Source: Helichrysum umbraculigerum
Lineage: Eukaryota; Streptophyta; Magnoliopsida; Asterales; Asteraceae
Assembly: GCA_949592205.1 (NCBI GenBank)
Contig: CATIUR010000001.1
Coordinates: 129,001 to 193,000, forward strand
Reading direction: 5' to 3'
DNA: 64,000 nt
This document shows, piece after piece, positions 19,622-32,868 of this stretch (position 1 is its first letter; every line of letters begins with the position of its first letter). Position numbers and translations under genes: made by a program. Under the pieces are notes generated by a model, which saw nothing but the letters and a program-made list of their open reading frames with translations, did no database searches and was not told the DNA's origin.

Positions 19622-22600
19622 GATGGTTTAAGAGAGTTAAGTAATCCACAATAAGATTGCTTAAGCTTAAACCTATATGAATTATATGGATTTTTATCCT
19701 AATTATGAGTAGTAATAGAATTGATATGATTCCTTGTAGTGAAATATGATGAATTATATATGTTGAAGTAGTAATAGAAAGTTTAATGAAATCTAGTATC
19801 TATTACTGTATGATTTGAAGTTATATTGTTGGTTAAGAAGTAAATGGTCTAGTGATTGAAGAATGTATCTTTGACTTGAAAAAGTCAACCTGGAATATGA
19901 GGGTGTTAAGTTGGGTAATAGGAATATAATATAGTGGTAATATGGTTAGGTATTGAAATATGTGAAGATTGATCATAGTTTTGGGTGAATTTGTGATCAA
20001 TGTATCAAATATTGAAATATGGTCCAATTATATGGTTATGAGTCTTCAATGAGGATATTGAGTCAATTTGTATTGAAATATAAAGTTAATGTGATTGTTA
20101 TGAACAATTTTGGTGAAAGTGTCCAAATGGACCCCTAAACGGGTCAAGGTGTCAAAATTAGTAATGATTCAAGTATGGTAGTTGCGATTATTGCTTTAAG
20201 TCATAAATGGATGTAGGAATATGTTGGCAAAAGCCCAGAATCTAAAACCAAGTGGTTTGGAATATGAGTTGTCCGCTAATTTGGTCCAAAATGACCATAA
20301 TTTGGTGAGACGTCCGTTTTCTCGTAAAATGTGAATTTTGAAAAAGTGTGAAAATGGAAAGTTGCATTTTGATCATATGAATGTGCCTGCAAAATTTCAG
20401 AACCTAATTCTTTACGGTTTAAGAAATATGCGTGTTTGAATTTCGTATTTTTGCACTAAGTTGTGCAGGTCTGATCTGGGCTGGCGTACCCGGCGGGTAA
20501 GCCTGGTACCCGGCGGGTAAAGTGGTTAACCCGGCGGTTGATTTACCAAAACCGGCGGCTGGTAGAATCTAAATGCGGCAAAATATTTCTGTTAGTGAAA
20601 ATTTAAATAACCCGGCGGTTTGGACTTGGAACCCGGCGGCTGAGCATGTGTACCCGGCGGGTACTATGTTTGCCCGGCGGGTAAGGGGTAATTTTGTTGA
20701 ATTTTTGTTTTTAGTCAACCGTTTAGCAATATTCGAAATAATGTTCGACGTAGAATTTCCGTAATAAAATTTCAGTGTCCGATTGAGACGAAATTTACAA
20801 GGTCACTCGGAAACGGCCCAACGGTCAAAGCTCATCGCTTTGCCATGAGCCCTGTCAGTTTTCGGCACTTCGGGATCGTTTGGGGCCCGAAAATGACATT
20901 TTACTATTTTTCGGACCTTATTTTGAATTTTTGACTTACGTTTCGAATTGGGCTTTTGTTTCTTTAAGCCTCCGGGATCATTCTGTTGAATAAATGTATC
21001 ATTAGGGCCTGTTTTTACAATGTTATGCGAATTTTGAATATTGATTGAATTAAACGAAATACGAAAATAATTGTATAAGTATTTAAGGAATAGTTGAAAA
21101 CTTTAATCAATGATTAGGAAATATGGATTGCTTCCTTAGGAAGAATATGGAATATGTGAATTGATAAATATGTTTTATTATGAATTGTGTATTGCGCATT
21201 GTGTAGAGATTCTTTGTTACGAAATATTAATTATACGAAATATATGCTAAGCACAATGGTATCTTATGGATTGTAAGTCTGTTTGGGAATCTAATCTCTA
21301 CCTAAGCTCAATTGTTGTTTGATTTGATTATAGGTGTAATTGTGAAATAAACAATGTGAAATAATGACATGATTAATATATGTCATCATATGTGATTAGT
21401 TATTATGTGATTAGAAATATATGTGTCTAATTGACTGATGAATGAATCAGAAGATGAATTCATCAGAGACAAGTTGGAAGGTGAAATAAATGATATTAAC
21501 TGGAATACGTGAAATTTCTTGCTTATGTGAAATCTATTAATCGAAATAAGTTGGATATATGTGATCAAAATGTTATCAAGTATCTTGCTTGTTATGAATC
21601 AATGAATTATGTGTTTTGTGGAAATTATATTAAGGCTAGATGATATAAAGTAGCCTAAGAAGGAATTGTGTATAACATAATCTAAAGACGTCTGGCCAAC
21701 GTAGTTATATTATGCTATTCACATGGAATTGTTGAGGCTGCCAAATATCAAATAGGCTTGATATAATTTGTAGAGAATAAGTGTAGAATTAGTATTGATT
21801 TGTATCGGATAAAGACATAAATATGTAAGCTTATGCTTTATAAATGAATATAGTATCAATATGAAGTGATTTCAGTATGGAATATAGAAATAGTAAACCA
21901 CTAGACTATAGTCATAATGTGGTACCTATTATACAAGAAATAGATGTTAGTCGAAATAAAATATGTGTTCGCCCTATAATAGTATCTTATTATGAATTTT
22001 ATTATTAAAAGAAGTATAATGAATCTTAAGTGGGGGAGAATCTAAGTAAGTGACGTATAATAGATTAACAGAAATAGAATTTAATTATGAAATGACATAA
22101 TATAAAAATATAGTTAAGGAATTATGATTGATCATTGTTAACTGCGGTTAGCACTGATCCTGTATCAGAATTGTTTACGAAATATGATAATCTTGATATT
22201 CATACTATGCTGACGTAGCTAATATGATACTACGAAATATATTATTGATAGTACTTATGTTAATTAAGGTAATATGTGAGTACTAGCTTGTTGGCTAGTT
22301 ATGATTGAAATAAAATTTTCATTGTTGAAATATGTAATGTGGTTTTTATAACCACTAATGTAATCATCATAAAGAAATAAATAGTATGTGTTTCCCTTAT
22401 ATTAAGTGATTATGTGTTTCAAAGTATCTATAGGACTAATAATAACAAATGACCCAGGAAAATGGTCAGTATGAAATAGGATTTATGCACAGTACATGTG
22501 CGTGGATAAGAATAGAAGTATGCACATTCATTGAAATGTGAATGTGGAAAGAATTGAAAACATATATCTATATTATAAGTTACTCAAAGGGGTGATGTAT

Positions 22601-23042
22601 GCTATATGTATTAGTTATGATGAAATAATTGATATTATTGCACATTGTACTGGATATTGTACTTTGTGTTAGCAAGAGAAATAGAATTAAAAGCGCAGTT
22701 AGGTGCTTAGGATTTATGGATTTAGTTAAAATACACCCTGGATATGTGCAAATTAATGAAATAAAACGTATATGTATAAGAGAATTATTAAGCATACATA
22801 TCTTGTGTCTATTTGGATAGAAATATATGCTTATGTATCTAAGAAATATGCATAATTTAGCTGCATATGATGAAAGATTATTTATGTAATATATGTATTA
22901 AGTTGTCTGGAACTAAAATGAAATATGAATCAAAGAGATTTCATGAATATATGAGAAGTATATGAAATAAACGCTTCCGCACCTGTAGAGAAAGTATCAC
23001 TGCGAATCTAAGTAAGTGACATTCGTGAGGACACGAATGAAA
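19622..23042 (+). other. Non-coding internal region of B
   Basis: A-T rich, with no ORF over about 70 codons and no gag or pol motif. It holds the CCGGCGG array at 20485-20690. A PPT-like AAGTGGGGGAGAA at about 22028 is followed by AATCTAAGTAAGTGAC, which recurs near 22995. This is typical of a LARD carrying only cis signals. Confidence 0.7.
20485..20690. repeat. CCGGCGG palindromic-motif array in B leader
   Basis: About nine copies of ACCCGGCGGGTA and relatives (ACCCGGCGGTT, ACCGGCGGCTGG, ACCCGGCGGCTGA) lie in 205 bp. The core CCG-N-CGG is an odd-centred palindrome, clearest in TACCCGGCGGGTA. It is the only strongly GC-rich patch in B. Confidence 0.75.
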
Positions 23043-23057
23043 TAAGTGGGGGAGACT
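23043..23057 (+). promoter_or_regulatory. Polypurine tract of B
   Basis: TAAGTGGGGGAGACT directly precedes the 3' LTR start TGTAACATCCC at 23058. Confidence 0.85.
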
Positions 23058-25086
23058 TGTAACATCCCAAAGACTAAAAGTAATATTGGGAATAAAGTAA
23101 TATTAAACACCCCAATATTTGAGGTATTATTTTAGTGTATCCAGAATTATACATCTTTTGAATTAATATTAACTAAATAATAAGATATAATAGAAAACGT
23201 ATGTCGGTTTTAAAGTTCCAGACAATGATAATCACGGGAATAAAATTAATACAAATATATCTGTTATTATCTATACGTGTACGTATCATATGTATTATTC
23301 CAGAAAACAAATCCAGAGGCTTCACAAATGAAGAAAAATCGCTAGAACCCTAACCCTAAATCAAATTCACTTTCAAAACATGATATCAAAGCAAAGAGAC
23401 TCGAATTCAACAAGGATTAAGCATCTTGAAAACAAGGTAATCATGATTCTCTTCTAAATTCGAATTTAAAATTAGGGTTCATGGGAATTTCGAATTTTAT
23501 GAAGTATTAATGGATTTTAATACGAAATTAAGCTTGAAATATGTTGAATTGGATTTAGTAAAGCTTATTAGTGATTAAATTAACACTAGAACGAATTAAA
23601 AATCAAGAATCTTGAATTGTGTTCTTGGGGTTTTGATGAAATAATGGATTATTGAAATATAAGGTTAGTAATCAAGTGGGTTTTGATGAATTAGTTGAAT
23701 TAGTTGAATTATATGATTTGTAATCAAGAAAGTTTGATCATAGTGATATGATTTGGTGTAAATACACCTTAATTAGTGATTATACATGTTGTTGGAATAT
23801 GATTAAAGGTTTTTGAAGTATAATTACAAGAATTGAAGTATTAACTTAAAGAATTATGTAATTGATTGAATTATGATTATGAGATTGATTATGATTAAAT
23901 GGATAAATATGAAATAATCATCTAAGGTGGATATTCAAATAATGAAATAAAGAGAATTATGAAATAAAGAATTTTATGTAATATGATCAATCCAAGATGG
24001 GCTATGGATTGATAATGTTGATGTATTAGTTATGATGATTGCTAATTATTAAATGTGTTATTGTATCAATAGGTTATATACTAAGAGATCAAGAATAGTG
24101 ATTTAGCTATTTGGATGTAATATCATGCAATTGCTTAAAAGGCAAAGGTGAGTGATACGAGGACTACTTGAATAATGATTGTATGTTCCGGATTGCTTAC
24201 GAGCAGGAGGTTCATACAATCGTTTGGAATATCGTTTGTCTCTTCTAGTTGTTCTTATTGTTTGTTTCTTATAATTGTATCTTATGTGTGTTTTATATTG
24301 TACTATGTTTCGTATCTTAAGAAATATTGGTTGTTGACCATAGTTGTGGATTGTTGTTAATAGTTGAATTAATTGGAAATAATATAGTATTATGTGGATG
24401 ATTGAATTATGTGGATTATGTGAATTTGTAGGATTATGTGAATTAGGAGGATTATGTGAATTAGAAGGAATATATGGATTTAGTAGTGTAGAAATTGAAT
24501 ATCACGAAATAAGTGCTTGGCACTACTTGGTATCTATTAAGCTTGGTACCCATATGGGATTACTGCCATGCTTACTTGTATCTATTGGATCATGGGTCCA
24601 TACGAAATATTGTCGAATCTTTATTGTTGTTTAATAGTTTCTATTTAAAAGAAATAAGTAGTTATTGATAAATTGTATCTTGTTTGTGAATTATTTATTT
24701 AGTTGCTCGTATACTCACTAAGCTCTACGCTTACTCGTATAAGTTGTTTTATGTTGTAGGTATTTGATTTTGTTGAACCAATTGGATGAAAGGATTCAAG
24801 AAGGTAGCGTGGATAGAAACTTGTAATGTTATTAGACAAGTTTCTTATTCTATTGAATTATCGTTTTGTATTACCATTGTATAAATCGCCCAAACTATTA
24901 TGATTTTGATAAAAGGTGTCATCATTGTATGGAGTCGAATTTGTAAACATTTAACTTTAGTATTTAGATGGGACCAAATGTGATGGGATGATATTCCTAA
25001 GCATTATGAATTTATAAATTTGAAATATGCAAGTGTTCTATAAAAAAAAAAAAAAAAAAAAAATCTATTGAAATATGGGCGTTTCA
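23058..25086 (+). repeat. 3' LTR of B (uninterrupted)
   Basis: Complete 2029-bp LTR. It preserves the empty target site of element A at about 23780-23786 and ends GGGCGTTTCA followed by TSD GGTTA. Confidence 0.92.
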
Positions 25087-25091
25087 GGTTA

Positions 25092-26029
25092 TGAGTAAAG
25101 GATTGCTTAAGATATCTTTCTATTAGTGTCTCATCTTCAAACATCTATCCGTACCTTTCAAAGAGCTTAAAGAAAAATCCAAAAAGAAGATATCGTACAA
25201 AAGCGAAGTTAGTACCCATCATGAAGATATTATCCGCAAAAGACAGTACGAAAAATTGGTACTAGTCAAAGAAAGAGAAGTCAAAGGTGTCTCGCTACAT
25301 GAAGGATCTCTAAGGTCATAAAAAGAAGAAAAAGAAAAGAAAAATAAAAAAAATAAAAAAGAAGGCCTTGGAGAAAACCTAGAATACCTCAAATAAGAAG
25401 ACTACTCTCCGAAGAAGAAAGATCTATCAGATCTCAAAAAGAAACATCATATTCCACATAGATTATTCCTCTAGGAGATGAGTCTACTCTAGTAGTTATC
25501 TTAAGTGAAACTTGCTTTGATCTTTGAAGCTCCGAGTCTGAAGTTCCAAAACCCTAAAACCATTTACCAAACTACCCTTATACATACCCACCTTACCCTC
25601 AGTCACACAACCTGATCAAAATGCCTTGGGATAATTAGGACCGTTCTCAAAGGAGTGGTGGAGATTCGATTCTCGACCAAGCTTATGACGATAAGCACTG
25701 CATGACTGGCATTGAGCGATTTCATTTCTATTAGATTATAGGTAACCCGATACACTTTGAGTGAATTGAGTGACCCACTTGTGAGAATCGGCCAGTCATG
25801 TACATCTACGTTTCGAGAGTTGCAAAGTATGCCAACCAGTATTGATCATTTTTATGTTTAAGTATAGTTAATTTTTGTTGATGCTTACTTTCTGAAAATA
25901 TTTATCTAACTTAAAGAAAGTAACTTTCTGCAGGAGATATTCTAAGCATCCAAAACAATTTTTTCAAGAATTATTTTCCAAATGAGGTTTGCTTGAGGAC
26001 AAGCAAAAGCTTAAGTGTGGGATATTTAA
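25092..26029 (+). other. 3' internal region of F with polypurine tract
   Basis: Non-coding. It includes a purine/A-rich tract (about 25318-25362) and ends GAGGACAAGCAAAAGC, TTAAGTGTGGGATATTTAA before the LTR. The AAGTGTGGGAT is the likely PPT. Confidence 0.6.
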
Positions 26030-26528
26030 TGTAGCGCAAAAAGTCACATTTTTACCTATATTATTTACCCCATATTTAGCTCTTTTCTAACAAATATATC
26101 TTAAAATCATAATTATTAATCAACTTTCGTTAGAAAGGTATAAACTTGTCGGTCTTTCGAAAATCATGCAAAAAGGTCGGAAAACTAACCGAAATAGGCA
26201 CCGAATTGAGAAACACTTAAAATCTACTGTAAACTCCATACCAAGACCTCATTCTTATCTTGTTTTGTAGCTATGGAGATTACGAGAGCGTGGATATAAA
26301 GAAATCTCAATTTGGATCAAGGACGAGAAAGTTACAAGCCGAACACTACTTCCGAAGACCACAAAACGTATTCCGGACATGCCTGGGCTAAACACCTCCA
26401 ATTTCTACCAAATTGGTATCATTAGAAGAGTAATGGAATTATGAAAGCGTGGGCGAAAGAATCGGAGCAAACGGACAAGAAATGAAGAAGATACGCGCGA
26501 TTTAAGCAACGAGACAAGCCGAAAACAT

Positions 26529-26655
26529 CACACGGCCTACCACACGGCCGTGTATTGCTTGGGGATGGCCGTGTACGGCCCTAATATGGTAGTGTACGGC
26601 CTGATAAAGGCCGTGTATGGCTCTGGCAAGGCCGTGTATGGCCCTGGGGTGCCCA
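26529..26655. repeat. GGCCGTGT/ACACGGCC palindromic array in F U3
   Basis: Contains ACACGGCCGTGT (a perfect 12-bp palindrome), GGCCGTGTACGGCC and several GGCCGTGTATGGC copies in about 125 bp, ending about 75 bp upstream of the TATA box. Confidence 0.7.
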
Positions 26656-26727
26656 TGTGATTTTCTTGTGCTTTTGTGGCTTGTATCTTGTGCATAAGTG
26701 CTTGTAACCCTCTTCGAAGCCCTTGCC

Positions 26728-26736
26728 TATAAATAG
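26728..26736 (+). promoter_or_regulatory. TATA box of F LTR
   Basis: TATAAATAG, followed about 50 bp later by a CT-rich leader typical of plant 5' UTRs. Confidence 0.7.
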
Positions 26737-28069
26737 AGGCCTCTCATACCTCATTTCACACACCTTCACCTCATTTCTCATTCTTCACTTTCTCTCTTTC
26801 ACTTTCTCTCTCTAGGTTTTCTTTAGTTTCTCTCTCTAGGTTCTCTCTCTAGTCTCTCTCTCTAGTTTCTTGCTAGGGTTTTAAACCCTTGGACTAGTGA
26901 GAAGATTAGTGGTGGAATCCTTATCTTTTCTTCTAGATTAGTAATGTAATATAATTATAGAGGCTAGCGGTTGTAATGCTTGGATATTATTCGAAGAAAT
27001 ACAAGCCGTTATTCTGTTTGCAACACGTATCGGTATTATCTATCCTTTCTATTATTAATTTGTCATAATGTTCTTGTTTGATGTTTGTGATTTATTAATT
27101 TTAGAAATGTTTATTGGTATGCTTTGTGAGTAGTTGCTTGTATGTTTGCCATGATTTAAATAGTTAGGAATGATGTTACATTAATTCTATCTGTATAAAT
27201 GGGAGTTGTTATACTTTGTTATCAGACTAAGCTTATCCTGAATATAGACTTTATTGTTCACCCTTTCCAGTCTTTCACGTGACTATTGCCCCTAGGATAG
27301 GACTTTATAAACCCGAATACTACGTAGATATAGTCATCTGTGTTAAAGTATGAAGCTATGAGACTCCGTAAAACGGCACTGTACTTCGTATAGCGTTGGA
27401 AACACCTCGTGTGGCGTACAAATACGTGGAAGCTAAGGAAATGCCGTAGGATCATCTCATCGTGAATTACCTAGAAGCCACCCTTCTAGAACATGGTCTA
27501 GGATACATAAAGCTGTGGAAATGCTAAACCTTAAAAGTACTGTACACCGTAAGTATACTTAGATTTATACAAGCTGTGGAAATACTTAATGCACTGTACA
27601 CTATAAGTATACCTAGGGATGAACGTCTTATTGTAAAGGAGGGTCTAATTCATGACGGAAGTACTTGAGCTTAAAATGTTTGAATAAGGAATTCTGAAAA
27701 GAAAGCGAAGACTCATCAGTAGTCTAAGATGCTTAAACCGCTTAATTCCACTTAACCGATAGTTTAGAATAACAAAGTAAACAACCAGTATACAATTAGG
27801 TAATAGCAATTTAGACATAGGTGTTAAGAACGGTCAAAGTATCCTTAATGCAGTTTGTTACCTCATGCATGCACCCCGGAATTATTTCCAGAGACTCACT
27901 ATTCCGTAACAGGGTAATTGAGCAAGGGTCACTGTACCATCACAAGGGCAGTGTTGGGGGGTTGAGCAACCTGTTCTGATCAGAATCACGATAACCTAGG
28001 TACTCAGTGACATACTAATTTAGAACCGGAACTAAATAAGTAGGGTCCTAGTGTTTACACCTAAGTTTA

Positions 28070-28779
28070 TGTTGGAATAGGGTCCAATATCATAACTAAT
28101 TGGTGAAACTATCATTAATGGTAAAGTCCTTTTTGGGTTGCCCTCAATAAACAGTCAAGAGAAAGATGAAGGATAATATTAATAGTATTAATATTATATT
28201 TAATTGTTTAATTAATTAATAAAAGTTTATTAATTAGAAATTAAAAGTAATTAAATCTGGCGGAAGATTCCAGAAACTGACTCAACCGCCGGTTGGAAGG
28301 TCCAACCGCCGGTTGAGGTTAGGGTTTCTGAGGCGGTGGAATTCGCAGACTTGGACTACAAGTCAAACAGGTCCAACCGCCGGTTGGGAGTCGAATTCAG
28401 CAAACTGAAGGGTTTCTTCCACAACAATAAATAGGGACATCCTATACCTTCATAACACACGAATCAGATTCGAATTTTCTAAGAATTTCGAAATTTTACT
28501 TTCTCTTGGGTTTTTGGGTGTGAAGCATTAGAGGTATTCTACTTTGGGTACTTGCCTCCAAGTAACGAAGCTCTGCTCGTTGGTCTACGCGTGAGAAATA
28601 GGTTTTCTCTTAAGGTTAGTGTTTTCCTTATATTCTCCTTGTACAATTTATTCATTGTACTATGTTGTTAAAGTTAAAGATCCCTTAGGGTTTTAGTTTC
28701 CTAATTGCCTTAGATTATTTAAAGTTTTGTTATTCCGCTGTGCATATAATAATCTAGTTAGGGAATAGAAAACCCAACA
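28070..28779 (+). repeat. 5' LTR of G
   Basis: Starts TGTTGGAATA and ends AACCCAACA. It has three copies of CAACCGCCGGTTG (28283-28295, 28303-28315, 28374-28386) and a degraded TATA region (CAATAAATAG near 28426). Confidence 0.92.
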
Positions 28780-28780
28780 G

Positions 28781-28792
28781 TGGTATCAGAGC
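28781..28792 (+). promoter_or_regulatory. Primer binding site of G (tRNA-iMet)
   Basis: TGGTATCAGAGC lies one base after the LTR end. Confidence 0.9.
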
Positions 28793-29690
28793 CATAGCTT
28801 AACAAATAGTAGCATGCAATTATCTGCAATAGTATGTAGGTAAAGATAAATTGGAAAGAGAATTATCTAAATAGGTAATATGTATTTACAGTTTAGATAT
28901 TGAAAATTTTAAATTGTTTAAAAATAGACCACAAATTTTAAAAGGTTTAAAATAGAACTCTAAACTTCAAGAAAAATTATATGTATAATATGATTTATAT
29001 ATATGTATAATTAAAGTCTAAATACATCGTCAGTCAATTGATAAATCGGCTCACCCATAAGGAACAAACTATAAGAGAGGTATAAGGCGGGTCGCTCTGC
29101 TTCCCTAAAGAAGTTAGGTTTTTAATAAGCTTCGCGCTGACCTACTTCTCCGCTTCTTTGTGCGTTCGATGGAGCTACCGAGGACTTTTGATAGGATGAT
29201 GTCAAGATTAAAAGTAGACTTAAAATAGTAAAACAAAATCCCGTTTTAGCTATAGGAAATGATGAATAGTATGCTAACCCATGAAATCCGCACATCTCTC
29301 GTATGAACTGTTAATGGAGCGTGTGTGGTTTACCGGCACATTAATATGAGGACATAATGAGAGATGATTGAGACTCGCGATTCTCGATCGTACTCGAGCC
29401 GGGGATCACGCGGGGTTTGCATGGTTAATTCACCATCTTGTTCATGATCCTCAGCATACCAGTCATGAATAGTAGATGTGCATAACCGAGATTAACATGC
29501 CATTGATAGAAATCAATGAATCTCAAAGATCTAGGAGTTTCATAGAAATGAAATAGATAATGGTATTTTAGTTATATGATTACGGCGACCCTTTTCATAA
29601 AACTGAAAATATGGATCCTAGCCTTAATTTAGAAAATTGGGTAAATAATTAAGGAATATTCAAACTAACTAAAACGGTTTTATCTCATAG
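28793..29690 (+). other. Leader of G
   Basis: Untranslated leader between PBS and gag. No ORF or recognisable RNA gene was seen. Confidence 0.6.
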
Positions 29691-30266
29691 ATGGCAAATT
29701 TAAATGGTGCAAATCCTCCCGTCCTCAATCCCGCACATAACTCGAACTTCTCACTACTCTCGGTTCTTGGAAGGGAAAGACTAACCGGTCCAAACTATAT
29801 GGACTCGATGCGAAACCTAAGGTTTACCTTGAGGTACGAGAACAAGGTGTATGTTCTCGATGAGCAGATTCCCGTAATTGATGAAGAATCAACCCAAGAG
29901 GAGATTGAGGCACACCGGAAACATAATGATGATGAGAATAAAGTGTCTTGTATCATGGCATCTTCCATGAGCCCTGAACTGCAAAAGACTTTTGAAAACA
30001 CTTGGGCTTATGAAATGAACCAACAGCTGAAAGAAATGTTTCAGGCTAAGGCAAGCAAAGAACACCTTGATGTGGTGAAATCCCAATTGGCATGCAAGCC
30101 CAAACCTGGAGTTTCTATCTGTGCTTTCGTCTTAGAGATGAAAGGGTACTTTGATAGGTTGGAGTCATTGAACATGGTATTTGACACAGAGTTTTCCATC
30201 GCCATAATTCTATCCAGTTTGCCAGCTGTCTACAATCAGTTTGTAATGTCATATCAGATGAATATG

Positions 30267-32868
30267 TGTAACACCCCCAAATTAATGATTTGCGGAAGCA
30301 TACTTGGGTGTTACTAATCAATATACAAAGCACAAGATATACAGCAAACGACCTCTAAATGAGACGTTGTAAAACGATTTCATATGAAATAAATGTTTGA
30401 AAACTCAATGTTTTCGTATACAAAATGTAGTTCCCTAGAGTCCACGCGTGTAGCGGGAGATTCTATTACATAATCAAAATGTACAAAAGATAATGCTGAG
30501 AATCTCCGTTAATGCAATTTAGTTAAAATAATGCGACTCTAGCTATGTCCTGGAGTAATCCTACTCCGTCTGGGTACCTGAGAATACATGCTAAAAGGTC
30601 AACATGAATGTTGGTGAATCTCACAGATTTGTAAGTAATATCAGTTTTTGAACACAAGATTTCATCAGTTGTGCCCGCAGGCGTAAATCAAGTATTTGCA
30701 ATCCTGCAAATGTGAAATATGTAAGTTATACCATTGCCATGAGGCTCATAATCGAAGCTTAACCCGTAAGTGATAAGTTGCTCTCGTGACATGCTCGTAA
30801 CTGAGCAAGCATAAGTAACGAATAATAGTCTCCCATTTATACAGTACGGTTCGTGGTAGCGCTACTACCCCGGGCGGGGAGGGTCATTTCCCTAATGGAT
30901 CTATTAACTAGTGTTTGCGCTTAAGTCCATAACTAACGATATATGATGGAGAGACTTCAGTAGAAAGTAAGTAACTCATGCAATCCCGTATAGTAAAATG
31001 AATAGTTCGTACTTGTGTTCAAGAAAAGTAAGCAATGTATCTCACCCCGTATGTAAAACAGTAAAAGTGGGGCTGTAAGACTCACCTGAGTCGAGTAGTA
31101 AGCAGTAGCAAACAGTGGGTAGTGTGTAGGTTCTCCGAACCCGTAACCTTTAAATGCCTAAACATATAAAGTTAAGTAAGTAGATGTCCCGCAAGACCAT
31201 CTAGGCTAGTTGCCTACACAACTCGTTATGTCCAATGTTGGTTCGTTATCGTTTGTTCTTAGAAAAACATGGTTGGCCCGTTGGTGACGGTTTGTATTAG
31301 TGATTCCAAAGTGTTACTCTTGAAAAATATGTCTCAATTTGTTTATAATGTCGTATCGTAATAACGTTTGAAGTTGTTTAAGTTCGACACTTGGTGTGAA
31401 ATGTATTTACAAACTCTAAGTGACGGGGGTCCGGGGGCAGCGCCCCTGGTAGCGGGGTCCAAGGGGCGGCAGCCCCTGGCGGGGTCCAAGGGGCATAGCC
31501 CCTGGTTGGGGTCGAGCTGCCAAGTCAGCTTGGAAAATTTTTATTTCTACTATATTGCTTTGGTGAAAAACGCATCTGGGATTTGAATTTGGGTAAAATC
31601 AAGTGATAAATTTCTAGTCTCGACACTTAGTAAAATTTGAGTTTTCAGGGTTCTGTTTTATGCGACGTTGGGTGCGACGTCGCAGGTCCTAACTGCGATG
31701 TTGATCGTGGCGTCGCTATGTGCGACATTCGCAATTCAGTGCGACGTTGTGGGTGGCGTCGCTATATGCGACGTTGTGGTTCTTGCGACATAAGGGTCGA
31801 TGTCGCTATGTGCGACGTCGGCCAATTAGGGCGACGATAGGGATGACGTCGCTATATGCGACGTTGTGAGGGGTATTGCGACATAATGGTCTACGTCGCA
31901 GATAGCCCAGCGTTTCTGCGACATTGTGGTCTGATCGGAAAGTGGTGGACGGAAAATCGGTCGAAAAGCTTCCGTTTGGTCCAAATCTTTTACCCAACCC
32001 ATTTTTGGACATTTTAAGCATATATAAACAACAAACAAGTAAAAACGAGTAAAATCGATGAGTTTTGGAATTTTGTCGGAAACTTACAAAGTGGCGAAAC
32101 GAAATTTTGGAAAGATAGAAGTGTAGATCGTTGCGTGGTGGTCGTTATTCTCTAATTAGATTTGCGATTTAAGGTCATTTTGTGGTGTGATTTAAGGATT
32201 TAAGGTGGTGGTTTGATGTGGTGGTTTTGAGAGAAAAAGAGAGAAGAAAAGATAGAGAGAGAGAGTGTATTTGGGAAATGGGGTGGAGATTTGATCCCCT
32301 CACCCTATTTCGGCCGGTTTATGGTGGGGTCCACCATGTGTGGGTTCCAACAATTTTTGCTCTGTGTAGTCGTGCTCCGTGCGGTGTTCGTTTTCCCGAT
32401 TGTTTAGTTGATTAATTAATTTTAGTTACTTTTAAATATACCTTTTTAAAATGCGAATAAATCCCCGATAAATTGGGTTGAAGTATTTTATCAAAATACT
32501 TTATGTTGTAGTTATAAATTATAGCTTAAACTCGTTTTGGTTTGTCGCGCGTGTTTATATTTTAAATCAAGTAAATTGTTATTTATACTATACGGTTTAA
32601 ACTGAAATATTATAAAAGTAATATTCTTGAGATATAATAATTTCATTAAATAATGTTATGTTATTTAATTAAATTGTTCACCAACTTCCGTATCTAATTG
32701 AATCGAATTACATTCGATTTGGAACTTGTACGATTTAGTCGAATCGCATACTTGTATATATTCAACAATATATTATTTGATACACAAATTAGCCTAACAC
32801 AGAACTAATTACATGTATTAAAACTTGATTAGGTACTAATTACTAGTCCTAATTCGGCGGGTGTTACA
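30267..32868 (-). mobile_element. Solo LTR I (Tekay-like, A family relative) in G gag
   Basis: TSD ATATG is seen at 30262-30266 and 32869-32873. The 2602-bp sequence is LTR only (TGTAACACCCCC...GGTGTTACA), with no PBS or coding sequence, so it arose by LTR-LTR recombination. It resembles A's LTR end to end, including a GCGACGT array (31660-31930), GTAAGTTTCCG on the minus strand (32077-32087), CAGGTGAGT (31080-31088) and hairpin GGTAG-CGCTA-CTACC (30855-30869). It also has a private patch of GGGGTCCAAGGGGC-type repeats at about 31425-31510. Confidence 0.9.
31660..31930. repeat. GCGACGT array in solo LTR I
   Basis: About fifteen GCGACGT/GGCGTCGC/GCGACAT variants, homologous in position and core to A's array but more diverged. 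Many CG sites have become CA or TG. Confidence 0.7.

Larger units (their letters stand above)
6913..25086 (+). mobile_element. Non-autonomous LTR retrotransposon B, nested in F and hosting A
   Basis: TSD GGTTA is seen on both sides (6908-6912 and 25087-25091). The 5' LTR is 6913-7639 plus 18306-19606 (A lies between), the internal region is 19607-23057 and the 3' LTR is 23058-25086. Excluding A and its duplicated TTATA, the LTRs are 2028 and 2029 bp. The only difference I noticed is one A in a poly-A run, so insertion was recent. The internal 3.4 kb has no gag or pol. With a plus-strand PBS and PPT it is a LARD that would be mobilised in trans, plausibly by a Tekay-like relative with the same tRNA-iMet priming. 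Confidence 0.88.
26030..28069 (+). repeat. 3' LTR of F, first part
   Basis: Starts TGTAGCGCAAAAAG. It contains the ACGGCC array, a TATA box and a CT-rich leader (26781-26870) with repeated TCTCTCTCTAG. It is interrupted by element G after GTTTA (28065-28069) and continues at 41414. Without G the LTR is about 2.48 kb. Confidence 0.8.

Noticed and set aside
26781..26870. CT microsatellite as a separate repeat element
   Set aside because: It fits the CT-rich 5' leader of F's transcript after the TATA box.
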